A stretch of 64,000 nt of DNA from Bacillota bacterium (GCA_012840015.1 DUMF01000010.1:1-64000), one strand, 5' to 3'; shown: positions 32,837 through 43,599, numbered from the stretch's first letter. A program made the numbers and translations. Notes: a model not told the origin generated them from the letters alone.

Positions 32837-35287
32837 TTAAAGATTGACCTTAGCAACTAGCACAGTCATATCGTCGGGAATGTCCTGCAACCCGGATCTC
32901 CGCCAGTTCTCTAAGGCTTTATCGAGAACTCGCTTAGCGATATCCTGTGGATTCTCGCTTTTTAGTCTGGAAAGAAAAACGCATATCCATTGTTCCGGGG
33001 GGTCGATGTCTTTCCTTGAATCTACGACCCCATCAGTTGCCATCAGTATTATGTCGCCATTGCTGATTAGCTTCTGTATTGTTTCCACCTCAATATTGGA
33101 TACTATGCCCATCGGCAGGGTCTGCGATTTGATCGCCGTTACCTCGTGGGATCTCTTGAGGAAGCTCGGTGCCGCCCCGATCTTCATGAACTCCGCCTCG
33201 CCAGCTTGGAGGTTTATTATAGCTATGTCCAGAGTGGCAAACACCTCATCCGGCGAACGCATTACCATGATCGAATTTGCCGTGCGCAACGCGGATTCCC
33301 TGTCGAATCCTGCGTCGAGCAACTTCTCCAGCAAGGCGATGGTCGCCCTGGACTCCATGGCAGCTCTTGGCCCACTGCCCATTCCGTCACTCAGCACCAG
33401 AAGCGTGCGGGCCTTATCAAGCTCCTTCACGAGGTAGCTATCTCCCGATACGACACCTCCGCTTCGCGTAACCCTCGCTACACCGGTAACGCACCTTGGC
33501 AAGGTTCCGGTGGAGGGCTCCTGGGCTTCCTCCGGCTGCTTGATTTCGGCCGCAAGCCTGTCAATAGCTACGGCAACCCCCTTAGCTTGGCTAACAAGCG
33601 CTGCCCGGCCTTCCTTGAGCCTTTCCCGCCAACCTGCATTTAGTTTATTCAACTCCAGTACGTAATTGACGGCCGCTGTCAGCTCTGGTAAACGCCTGCA
33701 ATTCAGCCTGATCTCGTTGGGGATTTCGTCCATGATCAGCCCACCTGCTGTCTCACCTACCGTCATCATGTCGAGCAAAGAGCGGTATGTTTTAAAGAAT
33801 TCTTTTTCCCAACACGCCGTATATCCAGGACAGGATCGGCATACTCGTGATGCCAGATCAGCGAACGCCGGTGGCACTGAATCCTTTTCAATAGAAGCCG
33901 TCGGGGCCACCTGTTCGTATGCTCGAGACAATTCCCTCACCACCATGGCCAATTGCCGCAAGCGTCCGCTCAACTCTTCCCGCAGCTTCTGTTCGCGCAC
34001 ACCTAGAAATTCCGCGGAAGCCGGTCGCACAGATGGTATGGCCAGCGCCACCATCTCCAGCACGGTATGAGGCACGAGGAACAGCACGGCGCTACCCAAC
34101 GCTGCCGCGGCAATATCCCGCCCTGCCTCTCCTATTGGTGCAGCATATATGGATATAGTTCCCGAGCCAAGCAAGAACCCGAGAACCGCCCCTGCCTTCC
34201 CTGCCTGCCGGAAACTGCCCCCAACCAGCCCACCAAAGGCATATCTGGCCATCGCAGTGGTCAGCCTACTCCCGTTCAGCAGGGGTACGGTGCCAGCCAA
34301 AACCCCCGTAATCGCCCCAAAACCCGGACCACCTGCAGCAGACGCTATCGTCGTCAAACATGAGGACAGGCTATCGCGGAAACCAACCCCGAACACACTC
34401 AAGCCGTTCGTACCGGAGAGCAAGCTGATCGCCAGCACGCCCAGTGAGCTTGCTTCAGCAGAGTCCACTGGCCCCATTTGAGGCTTACCTCGCGCCCAGC
34501 GATCCCAGAAGCTTATGCCAGGAGCATACAGCACTGATAATATTCCTGCGCACAAAGCTTCGGCGGCACAGCTGACCACTTGCCCAGGGGGGACAAAAGT
34601 AAACGCATTTTGCATTATGCTCACGGACCCGGAGGCCGCGGCAATAACCACTGCCTGCCAAAGGCTGAAATCACCCTCGCCCCGCTGGCCCCGTTTTTTC
34701 CTGGCGGTCACTACCGAATATCCCTTTACGCCGGGACCGGAACGTGCTCTGTTTCTCAGGTCCAGCGCATATAGCCCGGCAGCAGCGAAGCATAGAATCG
34801 CGCCTGCTCTGACTAGCCCCCTCCATCCGTCCCTGATCATTGTCCCTACCAACACGCCGAAAAGGGCGGCCAGCCTTGCGCCCGGCAGCGCACTCCAGCT
34901 CGCCGCAAAAAACGCGGGCCCTTGAGGAGCTATTCCCGAGAATAGGGCCGCCTTTCCCATGACTATAGAAAACAAAAGCACCAGAGCGAGCTGCCCCGCG
35001 GCAACCGCTTGAGTCCTTAAGACGCGTTCCGCTACATTTGCTTTTAGCCCTGTTTTAATCACTGGCTCATGCCTGCCCGATTCTCTCTGTACTAAATTGT
35101 ATGAACATAACACCGCGCCTCTTGTCGATGAATGGAGAGAACATGCTCGTTCACACGCGACGTATATCGACTGCCCTCGTTCGTATTCGGATCCCCGGCC
35201 TCCGAGAGCAAATCCTTGGCTAATTAGTTTTACTTCCTGAACAGTCACGCTGGCCTTAAGTTTATTGACACCCTTTCGAGCACTCAC
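32837..35287 (-). CDS. spoIIE: Stage II sporulation protein E (true start probably near 35062)
   Basis: Multi-TM N-terminus plus C-terminal PP2C phosphatase LVLSDGMGSGPRAAMES...LMATDGVVDSRKD. Confidence 0.95.
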   Translation of the reverse strand: MSARKGVNKLKASVTVQEVKLISQGFALGGRGSEYERGQSIYVACERACSLHSSTRGAVLCSYNLVQRESGRHEPVIKTGLKANVAERVLRTQAVAAGQLALVLLFSIVMGKAALFSGIAPQGPAFFAASWSALPGARLAALFGVLVGTMIRDGWRGLVRAGAILCFAAAGLYALDLRNRARSGPGVKGYSVVTARKKRGQRGEGDFSLWQAVVIAAASGSVSIMQNAFTFVPPGQVVSCAAEALCAGILSVLYAPGISFWDRWARGKPQMGPVDSAEASSLGVLAISLLSGTNGLSVFGVGFRDSLSSCLTTIASAAGGPGFGAITGVLAGTVPLLNGSRLTTAMARYAFGGLVGGSFRQAGKAGAVLGFLLGSGTISIYAAPIGEAGRDIAAAALGSAVLFLVPHTVLEMVALAIPSVRPASAEFLGVREQKLREELSGRLRQLAMVVRELSRAYEQVAPTASIEKDSVPPAFADLASRVCRSCPGYTACWEKEFFKTYRSLLDMMTVGETAGGLIMDEIPNEIRLNCRRLPELTAAVNYVLELNKLNAGWRERLKEGRAALVSQAKGVAVAIDRLAAEIKQPEEAQEPSTGTLPRCVTGVARVTRSGGVVSGDSYLVKELDKARTLLVLSDGMGSGPRAAMESRATIALLEKLLDAGFDRESALRTANSIMVMRSPDEVFATLDIAIINLQAGEAEFMKIGAAPSFLKRSHEVTAIKSQTLPMGIVSNIEVETIQKLISNGDIILMATDGVVDSRKDIDPPEQWICVFLSRLKSENPQDIAKRVLDKALENWRRSGLQDIPDDMTVLVAKVNL

Positions 35288-35363
35288 GTATAATGATCGT
35301 GGTCAAGTAGCCTCGGATCATTTGGGGCAAGTTTATGAATATCATGGGAGGAATCCTGGATAC

Positions 35364-35768
35364 ATGGCGATCGAAGTTGGCAGCATCATCGAGGGAGTAG
35401 TTACCGGCATCACGCATTTTGGCGCATTTGTGATGCTGCCAGACGGCAAAACAGGCCTCGTTCATATTTCTGAAGTTGCAGATGCGTATGTCAAAGACAT
35501 CAAAGACTACGTCAAAGAAAATGACCGGGTAATGGTAAAAGTACTGTCAATGGACGAAAAGGGCAAGGTAGGCCTTTCAATCAAGCAAGCTCGGCCGGAC
35601 TACGTGCCGCGGCCCCGCGATGTTCGGAAGAACCGTAACTCCTTCGAGGAAAAGCTTGCGCGCTTTATGAAAGAGAGCGATGAGCGTCTGCAGGACCTGC
35701 GCAAGAGTGCCGAATCCAAGCGTGGTGGCCGAGGTAGCAGTCGTAGGAACGAGATGGCCTGGGACTAA
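35364..35768 (+). CDS. S1 RNA-binding domain protein (YabR-like)
   Basis: MAIEVGSIIEGVVTGITHFGAFVMLPDGKTGLVHISEVADAYVKDIKDYV; ATG at 35364 after GGGAGG. Confidence 0.93.
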   Translation: MAIEVGSIIEGVVTGITHFGAFVMLPDGKTGLVHISEVADAYVKDIKDYVKENDRVMVKVLSMDEKGKVGLSIKQARPDYVPRPRDVRKNRNSFEEKLARFMKESDERLQDLRKSAESKRGGRGSSRRNEMAWD

Positions 35769-35914
35769 AGGTTCTCTTTTATGTATTGACAATGCCGCGC
35801 GCTCGTTATAGTCTCTGCGAGAAAACGATGTGCGCGTTTTGTTTTCCTCAAGCTGGATGCATCGATCGTTTTGCGCTATACTATGAGTACTGCGATAATA
35901 CCTCAGCACGACGT

Positions 35915-36002
35915 GCCGGGGTGTCGGAACAGGCAGACGATGGGGACTTAAAATCCTCTGGGCCTTCAGCCCGTGCGGGTTCGAGCCCCGCCCCCGGCAC
36001 CA
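35915..36002 (+). tRNA. tRNA-Leu(TAA)
   Basis: GCCGGGGTGTCGGAACAGGCAGACGATGGGGACTTAAAATCC...GGTTCGAGCCCCGCCCCCGGCACCA. Confidence 0.95.
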
Positions 36003-36073
36003 TGTTAATTAGCAAAGCTTTCTGGCTGGAGGAAGATACCACACGCGATTAGTAAAACACCTCGTAGGATCCA

Positions 36074-36119
36074 CCTCTTTCGGTAACCCGTTAGGACGGC
36101 GAAAGAGGCGATTTGTTTT
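36074..36119 (+). terminator. Probable terminator downstream of tRNA-Leu(TAA)
   Basis: CCTCTTTCG...CGAAAGAGG stem followed by CGATTTGTTTT. Confidence 0.65.
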
Positions 36120-36280
36120 GGCTAAAGGCAAAGCGCATTTCAGAAGTGATATACGGGCCACTGGGAAAACGCACTGCAATTTCTACTGGAAGCACTCCGG
36201 GAAATTCTTTTGTTAGGCTCTTGTAAAAAACCCCGTAAACTTACAGGCGCGTGGATCGTTACCCTGGGAGGAACTTACCG

Positions 36281-36903
36281 ATGACTAATGTTAAACTATT
36301 CCTACTATTCCTCGTCCTCTCCTTGTTCCTCACCGCCTGTAGAGAACAGACGGGAAATCGAATACTACCTGATGGAAGCAAAGTTCAGGTAGACGCGAAA
36401 GCTAACGTTGTGAAAGATAAGCGGACGGAAGCAGCGGAGAAAGCAATCTCCAGCATCAAACCGGAAGACCTTCAAGCAGTAAAGGGAGAGATTCGTTGCT
36501 TCCATTTTCAACTGAACGACTTAATTGCGTGGGGTCACTACCGGAGGTTCAAGGACAACGGAAACTACTTGTGGGAAGAGTAAAAGAGTACGTACGTGGC
36601 CAAGGTGAGATGAGCCTGGCTGCACGCGCTCGAGATGCAGCATCGAAAGTAGAGTCCGGGTCTCTCAAGCGGGACCTCGAAGCCTTCGCTCGAGCAATTG
36701 AACTCGCATACGAAAGGAAGGATGTCAAGCTGTTGATACTGGCTCACAGAATCGTCCATGACCTTGACTATTGGGTGTTTAATCACGAGACGTTTTACAG
36801 CAGTAGTAACGAATTTCTAAGAGGTTCACGTGATTACTGGAGAGCTACAGTGACGTTGGAAGGGAAGGAAGTTAACTCCTCACTTGAAAGTTCCAGGTGG
36901 TGA
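36281..36903 (+). pseudogene. Lipoprotein paralogue of 4429..5694, frameshifted and C-terminally truncated
   Basis: Lipobox LFLTAC. ORF 36251..36583 followed by 36496..36903 in another frame, matching the upstream paralogue over ~180 aa. Confidence 0.85.
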
Positions 36904-37114
36904 ACCAGCACTGCGATGAGATAGACTTCCGGCAACCACGTGCAGATTGAGCGGCTGAAGGCAAGGTCCGGGCCTGGCAGCCTGGAAGTGGTCCGTCTGG
37001 TGGACGGCCTCGTTAACGTGGCCACGCTGGAGATAGAACACCCTAAACCTCCGGCAGGTCGGATGCCCTGAAGCTCCTGTCCAAAATGCTTATCGGGCTC
37101 TGAGCAGGATTCCG

Positions 37115-37786
37115 TTAACGAGGCACAGTACCAACATCCAGAAGAGTACCTGCATTCATGCGTATGATCGTTTGCCCCATCGCCTCGGCTTCTTCGCGGT
37201 CGTGAGTCACCGTGATTAAGCCAGCCCCAGTCTGCTCGACCCATTTGAGCAAGTCCTGCATTATGTCAGCCTTCGCTTGTCCGTCTACCGAAGCGAAGGG
37301 TTCGTCAAGCAAAAGGGCCTCCGGCTCGAGCGCAAAGGCCCTCGCAAGCGCTACCCGCCTTGCCTCGCCGCCGGAAATCTGCCAGGCGTGCCTCCGTGCT
37401 AGGTGTGCGATCCCAAACCTCTCCAGCCATTTATCCACCCTTGTCCGCACTTCCCTCGGATCCATTTTCCTCAGCCTCAGTCCTAGCGCCACGTTATCCC
37501 AAACTGAGCCATCGATCAGCAGGTTCTCCTGGAACACTAAAGCCAGCCGCCTCCGAAACGATACGAGGCGCCGGCCATAGTCTACCTTCTCGCCGCCGAC
37601 CCATATCGTCCCGGAAGACGGCCTCAGGACTAACCCGAGCAAGCTCAGCAGGGTGGATTTCCCGGCACCATTAGGCCCAACGATGGTCAAACGCTCCCCC
37701 CTACGGAGGCTAATGTTTATGCTGTCTACAATACGTCTCCCGTTGACACAATATGAGAGATTCTCAGCGGCCAGACACTCTCGCAT
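37115..37786 (-). CDS. tupC: Tungstate ABC transporter ATP-binding protein
   Basis: GPNGAGKSTLLSLLGLVL, SGGEARRVALARAFALEPEALLLDEPF, adjacent to permease and TupA-like SBP. Confidence 0.88.
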   Translation of the reverse strand: MRECLAAENLSYCVNGRRIVDSINISLRRGERLTIVGPNGAGKSTLLSLLGLVLRPSSGTIWVGGEKVDYGRRLVSFRRRLALVFQENLLIDGSVWDNVALGLRLRKMDPREVRTRVDKWLERFGIAHLARRHAWQISGGEARRVALARAFALEPEALLLDEPFASVDGQAKADIMQDLLKWVEQTGAGLITVTHDREEAEAMGQTIIRMNAGTLLDVGTVPR

Positions 37787-38480
37787 GGAAACTCCTTCTC
37801 TGCTGGATGGAAGTCAGCACATAGCTCGCCGAATATGATAGGGCCAAGAGCACGAAACTCAACGCCATTGCCATTTCGAATTCCCCCCGAGAGACTTCCA
37901 TAGAAATGGCTGTAGTAAGTACCCGCGAATAACCTAAGATATTGCCCCCAACCATCATTGAGGCCCCCACCTCGGACACAGCTGCCCCAAAACCAGCCAT
38001 CAATGCAGCCAATAGCGAAAGTCTCGACTCCCGAAGTGCGAGCCACATCAGTTGTGATCTGGTCGCACCCAGAGACTGCAGCTGCATGATCAGCTTCGGG
38101 TTTATCTGCTGGATGCCTGCCAGCGTCACCCCGGCAACCACAGGTGCTGCGATTATGAATTGGGCGATGATCATGGCAGCCGGTGTGAACATGAGTCCCA
38201 GGAAACCTAAAGGGCCGTTTCGCCACAAGAAAATGGAAACCCAGAGTCCCACCACAACCGGCGGGAGACCCATAGCGGCATTTATGACACTCACTAGTAG
38301 CTTGCGTCCCGGAAAATCGTACAAACCTAAATAAGCCCCTACGGGTACCCCCACGATCAAAGCCAGAAAAGTGGCCGTGCCGGACACTTTTCCTGTCAGG
38401 GCAGTAATCCGTAGGATTTCCGGGTCCATGACCCAGAGTAAGCGGCAAGCTCCTGCAATGCCTCGCCAGATTAGATTCAA
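37764..38480 (-). CDS. tupB: Tungstate ABC transporter permease
   Basis: Multi-TM permease, EVGASMMVGGNILGYSRVLTTAISME. Confidence 0.88.
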   Translation of the reverse strand: MNLIWRGIAGACRLLWVMDPEILRITALTGKVSGTATFLALIVGVPVGAYLGLYDFPGRKLLVSVINAAMGLPPVVVGLWVSIFLWRNGPLGFLGLMFTPAAMIIAQFIIAAPVVAGVTLAGIQQINPKLIMQLQSLGATRSQLMWLALRESRLSLLAALMAGFGAAVSEVGASMMVGGNILGYSRVLTTAISMEVSRGEFEMAMALSFVLLALSYSASYVLTSIQQRRSFHARVSGR

Positions 38481-38481
38481 A

Positions 38482-39342
38482 TCAGTTGAACTCCTTCTTG
38501 CCAGCGTCTGGGATAAAAAGCGGACTCCCGAACTTATCCATGCCGAATTCGCCTACGATCTTCTGGCCTTCTGGAGACACGATAAAATCTGCGAAAGCCT
38601 TTCCGCCAGCAGCGTTTATCTTTTTGAACTTCTCCGGATTGACCTCCATGACGTGGTAAATGTTGAGCAGTATCGGATCACCCTCAACTAAGACTTCAAG
38701 GGAAAGCGATTTCCGCTGCGCAAGGAAAGTACCCCTATCGGTCAGCGTGTATCCCGATTTCTCAGAAGCAATTCTAAGCGTCTGCCCCATTCCCGCACCT
38801 GCGCTGAGGTACCATGAGCCCTCGGGTTTGAGCTTCGCTTGCGCCCAGATCTCTTGTTCTTTCTTATGGGTCCCAGAATCGTCGCCTCTTGACACGAATA
38901 CGCTCTTAGTCTGGGCTATTTTAACGAAAGCCTCGCTGGCCCGTTTGAGCCCCTTTATCCCAGCAGGATCCGAGGAGGGCCCGACAATTACGAAGTCATT
39001 GTGCATCACGAGTCTGCGATTGATAGCGGCGCCTGACTCCACCAGCTTTTCTTCCGAGCTTGGAGCGTGAACCAGAAGAACGTCCGCCTCGCCTTTTTCC
39101 CCCATGGCAAGAGCCTGGCCAGTTCCCACTGCGACCACTTTGAGAAGATAACCCGTCTTCTTTTCGAAAGCGGGCTTCAAAACGTCCAAAAGGCCGGTGT
39201 CCTGAGTGCTGGTCGTAGTGGCCAGTATGACCTCTTTCTTCTTGGAAGAGCACGCGCTGACCAGAGGAATTAGCGACAATCCCACGACTACCACAGCAAT
39301 GAGCCTGAAAATCCGTTGCACCGCGAACCGCCTCCTCTGCAT
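38482..39342 (-). CDS. tupA: Tungstate-binding lipoprotein
   Basis: LIPLVSACSSKKKEVILATTTSTQDTGLLDVLKPAFEKKTGY...VGTGQALAMGEKGEADVLLVHAP. Confidence 0.92.
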   Translation of the reverse strand: MQRRRFAVQRIFRLIAVVVVGLSLIPLVSACSSKKKEVILATTTSTQDTGLLDVLKPAFEKKTGYLLKVVAVGTGQALAMGEKGEADVLLVHAPSSEEKLVESGAAINRRLVMHNDFVIVGPSSDPAGIKGLKRASEAFVKIAQTKSVFVSRGDDSGTHKKEQEIWAQAKLKPEGSWYLSAGAGMGQTLRIASEKSGYTLTDRGTFLAQRKSLSLEVLVEGDPILLNIYHVMEVNPEKFKKINAAGGKAFADFIVSPEGQKIVGEFGMDKFGSPLFIPDAGKKEFN

Positions 39343-39497
39343 TTTAATTATGTTCGGGGAAGCATAGCGACTATATTATATACCAGTCCATCGCTCCTGG
39401 AAGGAGAAAGGGCTCTCTGGGTAGAATAGACTTATCACCACATTGTAGTGGTAATAGCTACAAGGGAGTAGCCACTTCACGGAGGTGGCTTCCTTTT

Positions 39498-39932
39498 ATG
39501 GAAAAGAGCGAGCTGGAGCAGGTAGTCCGCAACGTCGTGCAAAACGTGTTGGGCCAAAAGCAAGAGGAAAGAAAGGATGTGAAGAAAGCCTGCGTTACGC
39601 TGGTCAAGGGCACTGAAGTCGGTCTCAAGCTGTTCGAGGCGGTTCCGGGCGTAGACGCTCGGTTGGCGGACTATATCAATTCGCGCCACGGCTGTTCCAT
39701 GGCGGCAGGCCTCATGGAACTGCGTAACTGCACGTTCGACTGGACTCTTAATTACGAAGAAGTAGATTTCGTCGTTGAAGGGACCTTGGACATCATCGTC
39801 GGGGATAAGACTTACCGTGGCCACAAAGGCGATGTCGTCTATATACCGAAGGGCACCAGCATTAAATTTAGCACACCCGACAGAGCCCTATTCTTCTACG
39901 TGACCTATCCAGCGGACTGGGCTAACCAGTGA
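39498..39932 (+). CDS. EutQ-like cupin protein
   Basis: DWTLNYEEVDFVVEGTLDIIVGDKTYRGHKGDVVYIPKGTSIKFSTPDRALFFYVTYPADW. Confidence 0.85.
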   Translation: MEKSELEQVVRNVVQNVLGQKQEERKDVKKACVTLVKGTEVGLKLFEAVPGVDARLADYINSRHGCSMAAGLMELRNCTFDWTLNYEEVDFVVEGTLDIIVGDKTYRGHKGDVVYIPKGTSIKFSTPDRALFFYVTYPADWANQ

Positions 39933-40693
39933 GAGGTCGCAACACATCCTGGGACCGTTTCGCGGGTTGGTACGACGATCTTCTCGAAAACCGCGAAGGC
40001 ACATACCAGGAAGAGCTGATCCTGCCCAATCTATTGAGGCTGCTTAGGGTCAAGAAAGGCCAGGTGGTACTGGACCTGGCCTGCGGGCAGGGTTTCTTTT
40101 GCCGAGGATACCAGCAAACCGGCGCTACAGTGATCGGTGCAGATATCTCGAAGAGGCTCATTCAGCTCGCGCGCGCCCGTTCGCCTGAAGGGATACGGTT
40201 TGAGGTGGCCCCTGCAGACCGGCTTTCGTTCCTCGAAAACGAGACCATAGACGTCGTTACCATCGTGCTAGCCATACAAAATATCGAAAACGTTCATGGC
40301 ACATTCGCCGAATGCAGCAGGGTGCTCAAACCGTGGGGCCGCTTGCTCATGGTACTGAACCACCCTGCCTTCCGCATACCCGGAGCGAGTGACTGGGGCT
40401 GGGATGAAAATGGGAAACAATATCGTCGAGTATACCGATATATGTCGGAAACGAGAGTAAAGATCCGCATGCATCCCGGGATAGACCCGGAGGCTTATAC
40501 CATTTCCTTTCACAGGCCCCTGCAATATTACTTTAAGCTGCTGGCAAAGTATGGTTTCTACGTTTCTCGCTTAGAAGAGTGGATTTCCCACAAACGGAGT
40601 CAGCCGGGCCCCAGGGCTGAAGCTGAAAACACCGCGAGGAAAGAGATCCCTTTGTTTCTTTTCATCGAGGGCACAAAAATGGGGCCACACTAG
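39929..40693 (+). CDS. SAM-dependent methyltransferase
   Basis: VVLDLACGQGFFCRGYQQTGATVIGADIS; overlaps the cupin gene by 4 nt. Confidence 0.92.
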   Translation: MRGRNTSWDRFAGWYDDLLENREGTYQEELILPNLLRLLRVKKGQVVLDLACGQGFFCRGYQQTGATVIGADISKRLIQLARARSPEGIRFEVAPADRLSFLENETIDVVTIVLAIQNIENVHGTFAECSRVLKPWGRLLMVLNHPAFRIPGASDWGWDENGKQYRRVYRYMSETRVKIRMHPGIDPEAYTISFHRPLQYYFKLLAKYGFYVSRLEEWISHKRSQPGPRAEAENTARKEIPLFLFIEGTKMGPH

Positions 40694-40713
40694 GTAGCCC
40701 CAAAAGAAAACAA

Positions 40714-42252
40714 TCAGAGGAAAATCGAGCCTCCTGGCCCCAGTGGAAGGCCGAGCAGCGTCCAGATCGTGAATAGCACACACCACACGATCAAAAACAC
40801 TATGCTGTAAGGCAACATACCCGCGATCAAAGTGCCCATGCCGATGTTTTCATCGTACTTCTTGGCGAACCCCAGCAGGATGACGAAATATGGTAATAGC
40901 GGTGTGATCGCGTTGGTGCAGGAATCGCCAATCCTGTATGCCACTTGCGTGAATGCCGGTGAATAGCCCAACAACATTAGCATTGGCACGAATACCGGTC
41001 CGAGTACCGACCACTTGGCAGAAGCGCTCCCGACGAACAGGTTGATTAACGTTGACAGCACAATAAACCCAAGCATAAGTGGCAGGCCGGTTAACCCGAT
41101 GCTCTTTAGGAAGTTGGCACCGCTAATGGCGAGGATCAAACCGAGGTTACTCCAGTTGAAGTATGCAATGAACTGACCGATTACGAAAGCCAGAACGATA
41201 TAACCACCCATGGTGGCCATGGACTGGTTCAGTAGCTTAGCCAAGTCGTGGTCAGTTTTTATGGTTCCCGCTTTCTTACCGTAAACGTAGCCGGGAATAA
41301 AGAATAACAGTGTGACAAGCGGAACAAGGCCGTTCATCAACCCGCTATCGACGATAAGAGAACCAGTCTTCGGATTTCTCAGCAACCCGTTTGGCGGTAT
41401 GCACAATGCCACTATTATTGCGATGTAAACCAGTGTCCAGATACCAGCCGCCTTGAGAGCTTTCTCCTCTTCAGGTTTCAAGGGTTCGAGCTTTTCACTT
41501 GATCCCTGATAGCGCCCAAACCTTGGCTCCACTATCCTTTCAGTAACCAGAACCCCAGCCACCGTAAGCACAAAGGACGATACCGCAAGGAAATACCAGT
41601 TAACCGCCGGGTTCACAACAATATTGGGATCCAGCAGCCTGGCCGAACTCTGAGTGATCCCAGCGATCAGTGCATCTAAGGAGTTCACCGTTAAGTTCGC
41701 CGAGAAGCCTGCCGCCACGGCTGCGTAGCCGGCCATCATTCCTACGAGCGGGTGCCGCCCAAAGGAGGCATACACCGCGCCTGCAACAGGGGGAAGCACC
41801 ACGAAGCCGGAGTCTCCGGCAGCGTTGAGTTGGATCCCCATGAACACGATCACCCAGGTGGCCAACCATGTAGGGGTTGATAGCACCACCTTGCGCAGCA
41901 AGGCGGCGAACAAGCCGGATCCCTCAGCAAGGCCTACGCCAAGCACTATCACCAGCACGAGGCCCAACGGGGGGAATCCAGTAAAGTTCGTAACTGCGCT
42001 CGCTAGAATCTTGCGGATTCCATCCGCCGTCAATAGGTTGACTGCTGCTACGGGTTTCCCGGTACCTGGGTGTATTACAGATAGGCCCGCTCTACCGGCA
42101 AAATAAGAAATGATGAGTACAGCCACCGCTAGAATCGCGAACAGGGTCAAAGGATCAGGGAGTTGATTTCCGACACGCTCGATGAAGTCTAGAAACCGGA
42201 AGAAAAGGCTTTTTCGCTCCGGCCCGGTCTGTCGGGGTATTTCCAGGCTCAT
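40714..42252 (-). CDS. AbgT-family transporter
   Basis: RVGNQLPDPLTLFAILAVAVLIISYFAGRAGLSVIHPGTGK..., GDSCTNAITPLLPYFVILLGFAKKY. Confidence 0.92.
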   Translation of the reverse strand: MSLEIPRQTGPERKSLFFRFLDFIERVGNQLPDPLTLFAILAVAVLIISYFAGRAGLSVIHPGTGKPVAAVNLLTADGIRKILASAVTNFTGFPPLGLVLVIVLGVGLAEGSGLFAALLRKVVLSTPTWLATWVIVFMGIQLNAAGDSGFVVLPPVAGAVYASFGRHPLVGMMAGYAAVAAGFSANLTVNSLDALIAGITQSSARLLDPNIVVNPAVNWYFLAVSSFVLTVAGVLVTERIVEPRFGRYQGSSEKLEPLKPEEEKALKAAGIWTLVYIAIIVALCIPPNGLLRNPKTGSLIVDSGLMNGLVPLVTLLFFIPGYVYGKKAGTIKTDHDLAKLLNQSMATMGGYIVLAFVIGQFIAYFNWSNLGLILAISGANFLKSIGLTGLPLMLGFIVLSTLINLFVGSASAKWSVLGPVFVPMLMLLGYSPAFTQVAYRIGDSCTNAITPLLPYFVILLGFAKKYDENIGMGTLIAGMLPYSIVFLIVWCVLFTIWTLLGLPLGPGGSIFL

Positions 42253-42267
42253 TTTCAGTTCCTCCTT

Positions 42268-43422
42268 TCATTGATTCAGGTAATCTTCGACTATTTGGAC
42301 CAACACTGATACGGCAGCTGGAATAGCGTCCTCACACACGTCGAAATTGGGGCTGTGCAATGGATACGACGGCCTTTGCTTGGAGGGGTCTGACACTCCG
42401 ATCCGGAAGAAAGCGCCGGGAATTTTCTGCGTAAAGTACGAAAAGTCCTCTCCTCCCATAGACGGGTAACGGCTCCACAGCGCTTTCCCAGGCCCGAGCG
42501 CCTTTTCCGCGGCCTTCAATACCATTTGCGCAACCTTCGGATCGTTTATCGTAGGAGGATAAAGGTTATAGTAATCCATTTCGTAAGTCGCGCCATAAGC
42601 AGACGTGACTCCTTTTACAACCTGTTCGATGATCCTCGGCAACTTCTCATGGGTTTCAGGTGAAAGAGACCTTATGCTGCCTTTCATCAAGACCTCTTGC
42701 GCGATAACGTTTGGTGCAGTGCCTCCGCTGATAGAGCCTATCGTCAGTACGACCGGGTCAAGCGGATCGCTCATTCGGGATACTACCTGCTGCAAAGCCA
42801 CGCCCACCTGGAACGCTACGGCAATCGCGTCTACAGTAGTATGAGGCATTGCACCATGGCCGCCTTTGCCTATGATTTTCAGGGTAAGTACATCCGGAGC
42901 GGCCATGACAGGCCCTTCCCCTACCTCGATACAGCCAGCAGGCAACCCAGGCCAGCAATGCCCGCCCACAATTACATCCACCTTGGGATCTTCAAGCACC
43001 CCCTCTTCTATCATGGGTTTCGCCCCGCCCGGAGCCTCTTCCGCCGGCTGAAAGATGAACTTAACGTTCCCACGCAGCGCATTTCTGCGGTTGGACAGCA
43101 CTATGGCAGCACCTAACAGGCAGGTCACATGCACGTCATGGCCGCAGGCGTGCATCTTCCCGGGGATCTTGGAAGCGTACTCCACTTGATTAAGCTCCTG
43201 GATGGGCAGGGCATCCATGTCAGCCCGGAGCGCGATCGTTCTCTCTCCGTTTCCCCTCAGCAGGCCGACAACTCCCGTCTTGGCCAGACGCTTTGTTTCG
43301 ATACCGTACTTCCTCAGCGTCTCCTCGATAAGCTTAGCGGTTTCAAACTCCTCAAAACCGAGCTCCGGATGCTGGTGGATCCTTCTTCTGATTTCGATTA
43401 GCTGCTGCTTCAATTGCATCAC
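42268..43422 (-). CDS. M20-family amidohydrolase/aminoacylase
   Basis: IRRRIHQHPELGFEEFETAKLI...ALRADMDALPIQE...MHACGHDVHVTCLLGAA. Confidence 0.95.
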   Translation of the reverse strand: MMQLKQQLIEIRRRIHQHPELGFEEFETAKLIEETLRKYGIETKRLAKTGVVGLLRGNGERTIALRADMDALPIQELNQVEYASKIPGKMHACGHDVHVTCLLGAAIVLSNRRNALRGNVKFIFQPAEEAPGGAKPMIEEGVLEDPKVDVIVGGHCWPGLPAGCIEVGEGPVMAAPDVLTLKIIGKGGHGAMPHTTVDAIAVAFQVGVALQQVVSRMSDPLDPVVLTIGSISGGTAPNVIAQEVLMKGSIRSLSPETHEKLPRIIEQVVKGVTSAYGATYEMDYYNLYPPTINDPKVAQMVLKAAEKALGPGKALWSRYPSMGGEDFSYFTQKIPGAFFRIGVSDPSKQRPSYPLHSPNFDVCEDAIPAAVSVLVQIVEDYLNQ

Positions 43423-43599
43423 CTATTGCGTCACCTCACGATGCTCCGGATATTAGGGAGGATTTTTCGCTAAGACTCCTAATAAATCCTGCTAAAGCGC
43501 TAAATTGGTAATTGCCTTACTTGTCGCAATACGATGGCAAGCCTCACCATGACGGTAAATGGTGGCTGTGAACGGGGTAAAAGAAGGGAGGACTCTATC

